Source: Epinephelus fuscoguttatus
Taxonomy: Eukaryota; Chordata; Actinopteri; Perciformes; Serranidae
NCBI RefSeq assembly: GCF_011397635.1
Contig: NC_064757.1
Span: 28,467,839 to 28,531,838, forward strand
Length of the DNA stretch: 64,000 bases
Direction: 5' to 3'
The translations under genes were made by a program, and so were the position numbers. The notes beneath the pieces were generated by a model that saw only the letters and a list, made by a program, of their open reading frames with translations, did not search any database and was not told the origin of the DNA. Below are positions 33,901 through 46,022 of this stretch, piece after piece. Position 1 is the first letter of the stretch; each line of letters starts with the position of its first letter.

Positions 33901-36900
33901 ACCAGCCCGGCCTGTAAACACATGCATAATCAATGACCCAAACTGCAGACACAAACTGGAGCTGAAGGTTTCAAGCGTTGACCTACTTGTTATTAGCTAT
34001 ATTGTACTGTACGTCATTTCCAGTAAATATCACAGTATTAAAGACAGCGAATACTTCCCAATACTCATCTTTTAGGTCGGTCATTCCCAACTTGTGGGTC
34101 GTGGTCCGAAAATGGGTCACGGGTCCATTCTTAATAGACCACAAGTGACTCGCGAACATGTCAGTTTAGTAGAAAACACACTTAATTTTTGAAGTACAGT
34201 GAATTCCCAGAACAACCTTTTATGTTGAAGTGCCATTTCCTGTTGTAGAGTGAGTGGAAGACAGACGGCTACTTAACAGAGACAGCAAACTGGCTCGACG
34301 ACATGGCCAAACACAAGTATGACTCTGAATATATTAAACTCTATGGACCTTGAACTAATGACTAAGGAGAAATCTGGATCTCATGGCTGGACCAGTTGGG
34401 AACCATTGTTTTAAGCGGTTACATCTTTTGAATAATCTCGAGTGGTCAGCTGATAGCCTACTTGGATTGTTTACAGGAGCACACAGCTTATCCATACAGT
34501 GGTTTGTTTCCATGATGTTACAGAAGTGCATGTTTAACAGATTCACTTAGGACAGAGACACACTTGCTTGCTGTTTTGGACACGTTAACAAACATTTTTA
34601 GCGGACATTACGACAGCAGACATTTAAATATGTTGGACTTCAACAGATTTTCCTGGTCAAAACAGAATAACAGAAAGCCTTAGTGCAGTAATGCTGATGA
34701 TAAAGCCTGCAGTCTGTGGGTTGACCCGCGCATCATTTGTACCTAGTCATATCCTGACTGATATCATATACACTGTCTGATTTCAAAACATAAACATAGA
34801 TCATTTTTACTATTTATATGCATGATACCTGTGTGTTGATATGTTTGTGTCTCTAAAGGGCGTATCGTATTGGCCAGTGCAGGGATGTGACTGTTCTTAG
34901 GCTGATCTCACTGGGGACTGTAGAGGAGGTTATCTACCTCAGACAAGTTTACAAACAGGTACTGGATTAATATAACCACACACACAAATCAAAGAATGAC
35001 ATAAAAATACTTAATTCGTGCCTTTGTCCCATCTTCCAGCAATTGCAGAGCTCTGTTGTGGGCAAGGAGAGTGCACGGCGGTATTTTGAGGCAGTGAATG
35101 GTGTCTATAAGGGGGAGCTGTTTGGGTTAAGAAACCTCTTCAGGCTGCAGACCCAAGGGACTTGCCTCACCCGCAAGATACTAGAGGTGAGATACACACT
35201 TACTGTTTCATTATGATGCGTTCCACTGTCTCAATTTACCTCGTATCACCAGGGGTGTGGGACAGGTCTTACAAAACAGTCAACTAAACTTTTGCTTTAT
35301 TTCTATTCTTTGGAATTTACTCTTATGTGTTTATATGGATTAGTAATGGAGGTCCTTCGCTCAAAGTGTTTTTGGTTTGATGTAGAGAACATGCCTAATA
35401 CTCAAAAAAATGTCATGCATTGCCTAGAAAAAATGAATGTGAAAGATAACAAAGTTTTTGTTGATGATTGTAATGTCATGGTTTACAATAATATGGTTAT
35501 GTTTTGATTAACGTGTGATTCACTTTTGCTCTCCCTGTCAGCGAGAAGGACAAGTGGAGGCTGGTGTAATGACAAGCAGCACACACACAGGCGAGGAGAA
35601 GGAGGAGGAGGAGACGAAGGGAGTTAGCGTGAGTAACTCTGCCGTTCTCAGAGACCCAGAACTCGAGGGGACTCATCTTCCCATCCCTCTCTCCATCTGC
35701 TCTCCCAGGCGGCCCACTCATCCTCGCATTCCCACGTGAAAGAGTCGATACCTCAAACAGGGACCTTCCTGTCTGTCACTCAACCCATTCATGCAGTCTC
35801 ATTTAACTTTCTCTGCCTTCAGCTCAAACTCTTTTCTTTATTGCTTCCTCGATTCTTCTTTGTCTTGTAATCTTCCTGTTCTTCGAGGAGTTTATCCAAA
35901 AATGTCCCATTTACAAGTAAAAACAGCATCTACTTGGACAAAAATGTCAAAATGAGATCAGTAATGCTACTTTATAAAGGAAGAACATGGAGAAAGTGAT
36001 ACTGTGCTGAAAATCTTCCTTGTCAGTATCACATACTCACCCTGCTGTAGGCTTTGTAAAGGTAGCAGTAAAAAGTTTGTGGTTTCCTCACAGGAGTTGT
36101 GGTTAGCTTGAGTTCAGGAAGTTACAATAGATTGATTTTTTTTATAGTGGGAAAAAGCTTTAAACCTGGAAATCTCTCAAACCACTTCAGTTTTAATCGT
36201 CATATTTTCAGCAAAATATGGCTCATTACACTGCGTTCATGTCACATTATTATCCTCCTCAGATTGAAAAGTGCTCTTAAAGTAGTATTTGGCCTAAACT
36301 GTGAGTGTTTGCAACATACTGAGCATTAGTTTAGTGTTTTCAGAAGTTTGTATGGAAGTTTTTTCATTGCTTTTTTGCCATGAAAACCTGTAACAATTGG
36401 AGTCCATAGTGACTGACTGAGTTGAAGCTGACCTCCGCTCCTGTTCTCTGTCAGTGTGAGAACTACAGACTTTTTACAGCAATGCTTTCAAGTGCAGAGG
36501 ATATTAATATTTAATTTTCTTCACATAAAAAAGCCACAATGCCATAGATTTTGGGTGGAGTATCATTTTAAAGCCATTTTCACACTCATTATTTTGTGTT
36601 GTAGGAAAACTAAAGGATGAGGCTGTCTTTGTCTGCTTCTCACTTTCTCTCTGATGCTGTGTGAAACAGCTGGTTGTAATTACTTGCCTGTCCTAATGGA
36701 AGGAGCAGACCACACTGAAGTCTGTCTTCTGCTTTTCAGCTATTTATTTACACAGTGATACCCCTTATCATCCTGTTCCCAGCCAGGTCCTTTTTACAGG
36801 GCTGCTGCTCCACCGAGGCCTTTCAGATTCTTTCAAAAATACAGAATACACTGGGGTGCCTTTACACGCACAGAGAGAGACTCGAGGCGTATACGCACCA

Positions 36901-39900
36901 ACATGCACACGAGCGCAGCAGAATTGCGGAGGAGTCATCCAGTTGGCAAATTTTGTGAAATTGGAATCGCTGTTGGTGGTCGCTGCCATAAAGCTTCAGG
37001 AAATGTTATGACCCCTTTGTTTTCTTCATATTACATCATGATGGAGGGCATGTGTCACATTGATGTTTATTATGATTTATTGTTGCAAACATCTGTTTTG
37101 TATTACACGATAAAAGTTCACACGGGCTGGTCCGCACTACAAGATGACGTTAACAAGGGAATTGAGGAATTTGTAGCCTTTTGGTGCAATTTTTGTAGCC
37201 AAATATTTCTCACGCTGCAAATATACAGTTTATTTTGAAGTTTCGCATCAATTTCTTGTTCTCACACAACCTACTTTGTACCACTCTCTGTGCAAATTAG
37301 TAGGGCTGCCCCCTAATAGTCGACCAAACGTTAGTAGACCTGAAAGGTCATTAGTCGGCAAGATTTCATTGATCGCTTAGTCACGGAAAAAAAGAAACAA
37401 ACGGGAAACTCTATCAGGAGCCGCGACTTGTCAAAATAAATCACAACCTACATGACTGGACCACGTGGGAATTTAATTTGAAAGGACAGACACAGGAAGT
37501 GGTCACGCTCAGCAGTCAGACAGGAGTCACATTTATTTCCAGGGCTGGTACCTGCGGTTATTCCACAGGCTAGTTAATAACATGTCAGGCAGGAAATCCA
37601 AAGTGTGGGATCATTTTGAGAAGGTGAAGGACGAACCCAAGGTGATATGTAAACTCATCTTCATTGGTCGACTACAAACATGACGTATCATCTGAAACAT
37701 GGAAGTAGCTACATGCCCATTAGCCACTTAGCACAATCATTACTGCTTTGCAGACAGCGTCATTGACAGGCGGCTCGCTCAGTGTGTGACGTGCACTTGT
37801 AGATAAAATATAGGCCTATATTAATGAAGGTTCATTAGTACGGTGTTGTATTTCTCTGTAATGTAGCACAGTGTTAACAGTGTTACTTGAACTCAAACCA
37901 TTGTGTTGCCCCGCCCAAAATATATAATTTAATAATGAAATCGATATCGTAAACATGCAGGCGACTAGTCCACTAATGGCCCTAAATGACGACTATTGGT
38001 CGACTAGGAAAATTCTTACTCCAGGGGCAGACCTACAAATTAGGGATGTTCCTAACAGTAAATTTCCCTGACATTTAAACAGAAATTTAAACAGTACGTC
38101 CAACTAATAACAAGCCTTAGTACGTACTTTCTGTGCTTGCAAGTCTGAGATTGAACTTGTGTTTTTGTGTTTGTCTGGGAAGGAGACAGGGAGGGGGAGA
38201 AAGAGCTGTTGATGATCAGAGCTCCTGGTTACTCTTGTACGCCAATCTGGGCATCCAAATATGTTTAACTGACTAATATATCTGATGCGGACTAGCGAGG
38301 GTAGCAACATTTAATTGACTAGTTGACTAACACATCTGTTATGCAAATCTGTACTTATCTGTCAATCTGAACTTTGCTTTAGCTGTTTGTTTCCACCTTT
38401 TTATTTAAGGCACCTGGAGACTCTGCAGACGGCCCTGCTCCGAAGGAACCTGCCAAGGAGTACAGAGATGCGTCAAAGATGGCCATAGGCGTGTTGGACT
38501 TCAGCAGTGGGAGTGAAGAGGATGAGGAGGTGAAGGGACTAAAGAGAAAGGTGTCAAACCTCAATGCAGTGGATGGCAGCAGGGGTGTGAATGACACCAC
38601 CGGTCCTGGTCGAATGAGTCTCTTCCAGCACGGTTTCTCCAGGCTCCTCGAAAGGGTCAAAGGAAAACCAGAGTCAGCAGAAGGGGACAGCAGTACGGAT
38701 ATAGAAGAAAGCCCGTCTGAGGAAGGTGCTGAGGATCAAAAGATGGAGGGTACCTCCTCTGGCATCGGCAAGAGCTCCAATGCAAGAAATGGTGCAGTCT
38801 GTCTCCCTAAGTTAGGAAAGAAAACCTGGGACTTCACCAGTGGTTCAGACAGAGAAGACAGGGAGAAGAAAGATGGGGGGAGACCAGAGAGGGTTTCTCT
38901 CTTGAAGCAGAGCGATGATGCTGTAAGACAGAGACAGGACCTGAAAGGGTGGGTAGATAAGAAAATTGTAGATGAGGAGAGTGATGAAAATTCCTCACCA
39001 GACAAAAAGAAACCTTACAAGCTTAAAACTCCAGTTCCTAAAGTGTCCCGCTTTGAGGGTTACTCAGATGAATCTGAGGATTTTGACTTAGACGCAAAGA
39101 CATGGCCCAAGAGGGACGCTTTAAATTCACACAGCAGAGGAGGTGACAGTGGGAGAGGAGGGCCAGACGGCAATAGAAAAAGGCAAAGTGCTAAAGCTAG
39201 GAGCAAGGCCAGATCCAAACACACAGAAGACAAAGAGACATTCACATCTTCCGACGAGGAACACACTCCTGTTAAGAAAGGGAGATCTACAGGAGCTGCA
39301 ACAACTGACACGACAAAGAGACAAGCAGGGATGCCCAAAGCTGTTTCATTTACAAGTCTTAAACGTCAGACATCTTCAGCACCCAAAGGAAAGGATGTAA
39401 CCATCGACAGTGTGCTAGGTCAGATTCAATATTTATTTTTTATATGCTGCTAATTTTTTTTAACTTCATTTCAACATTAATGTATATTTCTGTTTAAAGG
39501 TGGTGTAAATGAGGTGGTGTACACCCATTCTAACCAGCGTGTGGTGGGAGGGAGCAAAGCAGAGCAGCGGATCAGCAGAGCTGCTGTACGAGACGTGTTT
39601 GAGCGAAAGATAAACTCTCAGCTTCCGGCCAATCACCTTCTAGACATCGACAAGGTACATACTGCTTTAACATTGATCTGGTTTAGACTTGTAAACGTAA
39701 TTTTATGGTTGTCAGGGATCTCATGGCCATGGGAAACCTGGAAAAGTCATGGAATTTCAAAAAATCATTGGTAGTTTTGGGAAGTTATGGATTTTTGTTG
39801 TGTGTTTCTGTAGCTGTTGACGTAACGTTTTGTTTACCATCATGTAGGTTTCTTCATTTTCCTCCCACATGCCGTCTCTCCCTGCTTTTATGACAGCTAA

Positions 39901-42900
39901 CTGAAATTATGTTTGAATAGAGTCTTAATTTGATTTGTTTGAAAAATGCTGGGCGAGCTGGCAAAGTAAAATAAAATTACTATGGGTTCCTGAAAAGTCG
40001 TGAAAAAGTTTTGCAGTTTTTTTTCCATGAAAATGTGTGTGAACCCTGGCATTTATCTCGCCTTCCCAAATTCATTGTGGCCGACAAGAGAAAACGCGCT
40101 GCAACAGCCCGAAACATTTCCACAAGCAGGAACATGCTGCAGCTTCAGAAACGATGACAATTCCAAACCACATGTGAAAGTCTAAAACAAATACAACAAT
40201 GGAAACGTGCAAAGTCAAAAACAAACCCCAAAAACAAGTGCAACAGAAAAAAACCGCCTACCCAGTCAAAACAAAAGAGGCTAAGTGGTTGAGTTTGATT
40301 TTCAACCCCAGAAAAAGACCAGACGAGAGTTTGTTTTTCAAGAGAAAAGACAGGTGGAGTAAGGAGGTGACATGAAAAGCAACTTATTCTTTTTTTATGT
40401 TTGGCCTTAGTCTTTCCCAGTATTATGAAAAACATTTTTCTCTTTCATGGAAATGTTTTGGGCCGTTGTAGCACATTTGCCCTCATCCACCACCGTACAA
40501 ATTAGATTAGATAAATCAAATTACATTTGAAAAACTTACCAGGAATATATTTTTTTCAGAAACCTTGACAGGATTACTCAATAATCCACAGGCCTCGCTG
40601 TAAACATTGTCATTTAGACCTGTTTTCTACCAAAGTGTGCCTGGCAATTATATATTGGCATGCAGAGTGAGGCTCGCCAGTATCAGACAAACATGCTTAC
40701 TATGACACAAGTGACTCCAAACACACATGGTTCTTAGCTTGACAATAGCTCAGTTTTGATTCATAATAAGGTCTCTGGACTTCTTTGTCTTGATTTTTGG
40801 ATTAGAGGTATTTGATTTTCAAAGTGTAATTATTTGGTGTGCTCCACATCTCGTTTGATTGTACCAGAGCCTGTCACAGAGCCAACCAGACAGTGAGCTT
40901 TTCCCCTCGACTGTCACACTTGAGAAGCCCAGTGCGGACCATCCTGTCACCTTCAGCACCAAGATTGTGCTCCACAACAGACACACCACCATCATCATTG
41001 GAGAGACGCCCCAAGCCATATGCAGGTACTGAGAGGGTGTCAGACGAGGTGAGGTGAAGAGAAAAGAACGGAGGCGATAGTAGTTGGATAACGCAAAAAA
41101 GCTGAGAGGAAGAGATTTAGAAAAAGAGCGGATTGTAGATTATGAGATATGATGGATTTACCAAGAGAAGGGTTGAAGGGGTATGTAGTTTTACTTTTTT
41201 TGAACACGGTCAGCTATTACTTCAGTTCATCAAGAATTCTTATTTTAAATTTTATGCATGAATTCGACGTAATATGGGGTGAATAGCTGACATATAAATG
41301 GACGTTTGAAAGGTGAAGTATTCCTTTAAAATAAGGGGGCCTGTAAGGTTTGAGTAAGAATAAACGAGGCCAGTGGAAGAACGGGGGAAAGGGGGTGTAA
41401 AGAGTGAAGTCGGAAGAGAGAGGAATTCCTGGCAGTGTTGGGAAGCAGGCCAAAACTTACCACAAATATAGTGTTGAGCGCCCCCACCTGGGCCTCAGGA
41501 ATTGTGTGTGTGTGTGTGTGTATGTGCGTTTAGCGAGAGACCACCTCTGAGCTTTCCCTTCCACCTATTTCCCAGCATCATGCCAAAGATTACCCAGTTA
41601 TGTTCAGGCCCAACAGTGCAGGAGTTTTCCCCTTCCACAACCGCAGCCCTCCTGAGACTAACCAAAAATGATTGCCCGAGGACTTCCAAACCCACACTGA
41701 TATACACACACACACGTCCTAACAAGCATTTACGCACACATACAGGCACACGGTGCTCAAACACACAACTCTGTCCTGCTGTATCACCTCCGCCCCCTAC
41801 CTTCCCAAACACTCATATACAGACACACAGACACCTTTATGGGTCCAATCTCACTTCCCAAGGGGAAGGCTGTATCTCTGCCCAGAGGCTCACCAGGGAG
41901 TGAAAACACACACTAGTTATATTGATATCTCCTCAATTAACCTCGCTGTTTAACGATTTAAATCCACATGCGCGTCATGTTTTACTGCAGTTGCTTTTAT
42001 TTATTGTTTTTCCAGTGAAAGCCACAAATGGTAATAACACCACCATAATGCTGCTGTACCACTAGCGACTTTGAAGTATTTCTGTCCCCGAGTCTGGTTA
42101 GACCAAAGTTTTAATGACTGCCTTGGAGCTGAGGAAAAACACCTCATACTGCACGGCTGTCTGGATATGAGCCTGAATATGTGGAGAACTATTCATCTTA
42201 GGCTAGGCCTGACAGACCCGCAGAATATCTGATTAATAGTATAGGCCTTGTGGTTTTTTAAAGACGTTATTTTACGTGTGATTTAAAGTACCTTACTGTA
42301 TGCTCACATGTGCCAAATTCAGGCCTCATGCTAACTGTACGTGTCTGAATATGCTGTTAAATTTAGCAGATGATATTAGTTATAAAACCATTCGCATTTT
42401 TCGAGAACGTGCATGCATGTTTAGTCACACTCATTTGTCCTTTGTGCGCAGGCAGCAGCTGGAGGAAATGTCACAAACGTTCAATTATCCCTCAGTCCAG
42501 CAGTTTGCAAAAGAGATTCTGAGTGGAAACTCAACCCACAGACTGGCCTGGCTTCGAAAGTATTACACCTCACAGAACCACCCTGACCTGACCAGTACAG
42601 TCACAAACAACTTCCCACAACCTGATTCAGCACAGGCCTCCTCCTCTTCAGCTCCTACCTCTTCAGCATCCACCAAAACAGCCGCAAAATCTCACACACA
42701 TACCAGAACCCCACAAAAGGATGCTCCAAAAGCCAAGAGAAAGCCTAAGTACACTAAAAGGAATCCTGAAGCTAAAACTAAGCCCAAAACCCCACAAAAC
42801 AATGTTCCTGCGCCACAGACAAAGCCTAGAAAGCCACAAAGTAATGCTCCATCACCCCAGAGAAAGCAAAAGATCCCACGAAGGAATGTCCCAGAACCTC

Positions 42901-43730
42901 TAAGTGATGTTCGGAGCCTTGAGTCAGAGGAGCAGGAGGAGACAGCCTGCGGTGCCAGAGGACCTAAGAGGACAAAGAGGGGTAGTGTTTCTAGTTCTGG
43001 AGCCTTCAGAGCTGGTGGTGGTCTTGGCTTGGAGCAGGCCAGCAGCAGTGGTCTGGGGTCTGGGGAGGCTGCTGCTTTCCTGATCCGCGCAGACAGAGAT
43101 ATCCCTTCTTCTCCGGACCTCAGCCATGGCAGGTCCACCGCGTTATCCAAACCCACAGGACAGGGAAGGGAGCAGGAGCGGGAGCAAAAATTGTCTTCCA
43201 GGACCAGCGAGACTTTTCAAGGCCAGAGAGAAAATCCCCAGACCCCTTCCCTTCCTGCGCGGGGCACATCCACCTCCGCCTCCAGTCACCGTTCCCTCCT
43301 CACAGATCTGATAGGAGACACCTCAATCCTTGACGACCTGTTAAAACCCAAACCCAGGGGTGCACAACAGAGGGACACCCCAAAAACACCCCCTGCACCC
43401 TCCTCCGTTTCAATAAGCACGTGTGTCACTACGCCGTCTCCATCCAGAGTAACTGTCAGGACTGATTCTCCTTCAGCAGGCTGCATAGACTCTCTGACCT
43501 CTCCAAAGTCGAGCAAACCACCTTCATACCCGCTGGTGTCAAAGAGCAGTCGCAGAGACTTCTGGGACATCCTGAATGAGGGTAACGAGGAGAGCATCAA
43601 CAGGTTAACAGACCCGGCGGAAGTGCAGCGGGTTTGCATCAGCGCTAAGTTTGCAGCGAGAGGTAGATCTAAAGAAGAGGAGAGCAAAAATCTCTGGAAG
43701 ACTAATGACAAGTTCCTGTGGAAGAAATAA
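27904..43730 (+). CDS. ercc6l2: ERCC6L2, SNF2-family DNA repair ATPase (complete)
   Basis: DNA-dependent ATPase of the SNF2 superfamily; human ERCC6L2 acts in the nucleus in DNA double-strand-break repair and transcription-associated genome stability. Twenty coding exons: 27904-27931, 28377-28810, 28927-29046, 29212-29405, 29519-29612, 30457-30524, 30670-30877, 31050-31190, 32206-32322, 32410-32529, 32615-32686, 33414-33559, 33671-33766, 34859-34958, 35040-35186, 35542-35628, 38410-39418, 39500-39654, 40868-41025, 42452-43730. All junctions are GT-AG and phases close exactly: 4773 nt, 1590 residues plus TAA, close to the human length as I recall it (about 1550). The start at 27904 gives an N-terminus ([13 protein letters not shown]) that matches the human one in spacing. 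All helicase motifs are present: GLGKT (148-152), DEAH (268-271), GLTGT, AGGLGLN and QAIDRAYRIGQ. No frameshift or missing catalytic residue. The linker half is far less conserved than the ATPase. Confidence 0.97.
28371..28379 (+). promoter_or_regulatory. ercc6l2: NAGNAG tandem acceptor of ERCC6L2 exon 2
   Basis: The acceptor reads TAGCAG. Using the first AG adds CAG to the exon, giving Ala-Ala-Trp instead of Ala-Trp. Both forms keep the split-codon phase left by exon 1, so one-residue isoforms are expected. Confidence 0.6.
29655..29768 (-). mobile_element. SINE remnant in ERCC6L2 intron 5
   Basis: gtctttaatgaaaggacagt...gagagagaggggacaacata...gaagggccctgggctcgaac...gccgcggcaaggac resembles the minus-strand SINE at 47472-47667 (atttgataggacagtc...gagagacatgcagcaaaggg...gtcgaacccgggccgctgtggca). 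It is diverged and partial. Confidence 0.6.
29905..30320. mobile_element. CAGTGGT-type MITE copy in intron 5
   Basis: ggaagaagtactcagatgtt...actcaagtaaaggtaataat ... cttgagtaaatgtacttagt...acattctactccagcac carries the same actcaagta-rich ends as 10307-11262 and 21431-22905. No effect on the adjacent splice sites is evident. Confidence 0.6.
31499..32095. mobile_element. MITE with TTAA-flanked ends in intron 8
   Basis: ttaaAGGGGACCGATTATGC at the left and ...aaataagcattataggtccatattaaa at the right are imperfect inverted ends, each next to TTAA. A TTAA target is a piggyBac hallmark, so a piggyBac-like MITE is possible. The superfamily is inference. The element fills most of the intron between exons 8 and 9. 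Confidence 0.55.
34078..34408 (-). mobile_element. hAT-type MITE in intron 13
   Basis: 331 bp. The ends CGGTCATTCCCAACTTGTGG and ...ACCAGTTGGGAACCATTG are inverted, flanked by ttttaggt and ttttaagc (6 of 8 identical), a decayed 8-bp duplication. It is the same family as the element in the 3' region at 44098-44406, in the opposite orientation; shared blocks include acatggccaaacacaag and agagacagcaaact. Confidence 0.85.
37301..38035 (+). mobile_element. hAT element with perfect 8-bp duplication in intron 16
   Basis: 735 bp, flanked on both sides by CAAATTAG (37293-37300 and 38036-38043). The ends TAGGGCTGCCCCCTAATAGT and ...ctccaggggcagaccta are imperfect inverted repeats, and cgac-rich blocks (tagtcgacc / ggtcgacta) reinforce them. 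The interior carries a short BED-finger-like fragment. Confidence 0.95.
37582..37681 (+). pseudogene. BED zinc-finger fragment of a hAT transposase
   Basis: The frame from ATG 37582 reads [20 protein letters not shown] and then VICKL before diverging and stopping. S-x-V-W-x-x-F-x-K-x-...-x-x-C is the start of the BED finger found in hAT transposases and ZBED proteins. The second Cys and the His pair are lost and no catalytic region follows, so this is a remnant left by internal deletion. Confidence 0.7.
38410..39418 (+). other. ercc6l2: ERCC6L2 exon 17: long disordered acidic/basic linker
   Basis: The largest internal exon, 1009 nt (phase 0 in, phase 1 out). It is rich in Ser, Glu, Asp and Lys, with patches such as [10 protein letters not shown] and KARSKARSK (possible nuclear localisation signal). 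The one segment I can align to the human protein is [13 protein letters not shown] (human has LTLLQCGFSKLLE-like sequence). The exon closes at a GTG CTA G codon split with exon 18. Confidence 0.88.
40868..43730 (+). other. ercc6l2: ERCC6L2 exons 19-20: HEBO domain and C-terminus
   Basis: [14 protein letters not shown] (exon 19) joined to [20 protein letters not shown] (exon 20) corresponds to the HEBO domain of long vertebrate ERCC6L2 isoforms. A lysine/proline-rich disordered stretch follows, then two conserved C-terminal patches: [15 protein letters not shown] and [20 protein letters not shown]. The protein ends in [12 protein letters not shown]. So this is the full-length HEBO-containing form, not the short helicase-only isoform. 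Confidence 0.92.
41502..41522. repeat. (GT)n microsatellite in ERCC6L2 intron 19
   Basis: A run of about ten GT units. Confidence 0.85.
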
Positions 43731-44310
43731 TACAGGAGAGACAATTTTTATTTTAGTTTATTTTTCTATTTTACACCTTTAACTTTCACAGTTTTAAGGA
43801 AGATGGTTAAAAAAGACCTGAATGGAGATTTAAAGCAGGTTTTCTTGCTGCAGATATTTAATATTTGTTAAAAGTTTGTACCTTTTTAGAATATTTTATT
43901 ACTGTAGTTATTTAAAAATATTTAGTGTTTACTGAATAATTGGCTTACTAGCATAACTGTTACTTAATCAACAGGGTGTTAATCACTCTAGGAATTTAAA
44001 CCTTTGTATATTTTATGGACGTCATTGCATCATTTATTGCTTTATTTCTCTTTTTTCCTTTGACCTAACACACAGTCCACGAGGGAGCAGTCTAATACAG
44101 TGGTTCCCAACTGGTTCAGTCTCAGGGTCCAGATGTCTTCTCAGTCATTAGTTTAAGGTCCACATGTTTTAATATTTTCATTGTCATGCTTGTGTTTGGC
44201 CATGTCGTTGAGCTAGTTTGCTGTCTCTGCTGAGTAGCTGTCCATTATTCACTCATTTTACAGCAGGAAACAGCACTTCAAAATAAAAGCTCTGTGCCAA
44301 CTCAGTGTGT
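43731..44310 (+). promoter_or_regulatory. ercc6l2: ERCC6L2 3' UTR with poly(A) signal at 44282-44287
   Basis: Reading from the TAA stop, I find no AATAAA or ATTAAA until AATAAA at 44282-44287. It is followed within about 25 nt by a GT/T-rich stretch (agtgtgttttttac) suitable as a downstream element. This signal lies inside the MITE at 44098-44406. A weak AATACA variant occurs at about 44094. Actual cleavage sites need transcript evidence. Confidence 0.5.
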
Positions 44311-44406
44311 TTTTTACAAACAACACGTTCCTGAGTCACTTGCGGTCCATTCAGAATGGACTCGTGACCCACTTTTGGATCACAACACACCAGTTGGGAG
44401 CCACTG
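44098..44406 (+). mobile_element. hAT-type MITE in the ERCC6L2 3' region
   Basis: 309 bp with ends CAGTGGTTCCCAACTGG and ...CCAGTTGGGAGCCACTG. Flanks gtctaata and ctctgatg agree at 5 of 8 positions. It is the inverse-orientation relative of the intron-13 element. Confidence 0.88.
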
Positions 44407-45980
44407 CTCTGATGTGTCATCACGGAGGCATTTACTTCTTCATCTTAAAAAAAAAAAGTGGAAAAATTGAGGCAAAAAAAAAAAAATCACAATGGTAAGT
44501 TGTAAATATGTAATAGAGTGGTTCAGGGATGATTTTGTTTTGTGTTTTTTTTGTAGAATGACATGGAAGTTAGTGTTGCCCTGATTCCCTCCACAAAAAG
44601 CCAGTGGGATGTCCATTGGATTATTACAGAAAAAAAAGCTTTGTTGCCAACAAGAATTACTGATAATTGCATGGTTTGTTCAGCTAAATAATCTCCACAA
44701 ATGAATACCAGTTTTAGGAAGCGTTAATACTCTTGCCAGAAGTAAAAAGCTAATGATGGGCTATAAACAGGCTACAGACATACTTGGATACCACCATTTT
44801 TAAGACATGTAAAGCCTTCAAAATTCATGACAGTGGTATTTACTGACGTATTTTTTCATGGAACAAAATGTGAGAATATTTTAACCCACCTTATTTCAGT
44901 CATCTAACCCACTGACTTTGAGACGAGGGAATCAAAAATGCTAACTAATTTCCAAATTTCAGGACTCATTCCTGCACTCCTATATAGGGCTAAAACCCTA
45001 GTTAATAATGGTACTACGAGGAAACTGGCAAATTCTTACATTTGAAAAACTGGAACCATGAAATGCTGTGCTTTATTGCCTGAAAAATAACTCAGTTAGT
45101 TGATTATCTTATTAATTACAGGTTAATTATCTGCTGATGAACTCATCTTTTCAGCTCCCATGTTCTATAAAACTGGTGAAATTAACTATATAAATGAGTT
45201 TATGCCTCTTATGTGGATATATAGTTAAAGGTCAGTGTCAACGCTCAAACTGCAGCACTTAATATGATAAGTGGATGACAGAGAAAACCCATCCCGCTGT
45301 AAGCATTAGCCATTATCGTTATTCGATACCACAACTGCCACCGGGGGACTGCTGGTGGCCCTGCAGAGATATCACTTAAAACTCCCTAATGGCTGTTAAC
45401 GTCCCCGTCACTCTGAACACCTCGCTGCCTCCCACTTCCCATGAGAGTGTTCATATTGTGTATGTGGTGTGGGTTCCCTGCACAGTGTTGCGCACAGTAA
45501 TCTGATCGTATGTGGCTTGGGCTCAGTTGTGCCGCAAACGCCCCTCAGAGTGGAAGCTGCTGCGCTATTAGTGAAATAACAATAAGCAGTTGAAGACTTA
45601 GTGGAGCAGGGAGAGGAGGGATGGGGGTCATTTTTACACCCATCCATCCACCCTGGTCCTCTCACGCTTTTAGGTGAAGTGTGTTTCAAACTGTGGTGAC
45701 AGAATAATTTGCACCACTTCAAAAAAAGCACAAAAAAGTTAGGTGACATATCAAAGTTATAGCTTTAATGTGAACACTAAGTGAGTGTGTATGCATGTGC
45801 TGACCCTCACAGCTGTGTCCGACCTCTTTCAGCTGTTACACTGAAGTAAATAGAGCCCCAAAGAGAGCTGCTCTGAGGAAGTGTTGTGTTCTGTTTAGCA
45901 GAAATGAGAAAGTGCTGATAGCGATCTATAAACAAGAGAAAGGACTGCGTGCCTCGACAGAACATGTAGCTCGGTAAATA

Positions 45981-46022
<42 letters not shown>

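Larger units (their letters stand above)
31050..35186 (+). other. ercc6l2: ERCC6L2 exons 8-15: insertion and ATPase lobe 2
   Basis: Exon 8 carries a cysteine cluster ([16 protein letters not shown]) at the position where the human protein also has clustered cysteines. Exons 11-14 hold lobe 2: [15 protein letters not shown] (motif IV region), [36 protein letters not shown] (motif V) and QAIDRAYRIGQ (motif VI). Exons 14-15 continue into the C-terminal brace ([16 protein letters not shown]). All are in phase. Confidence 0.93.

Noticed and set aside
42692..43156. 154-codon minus-strand ORF
   Set aside because: Antisense shadow of the ERCC6L2 last exon.
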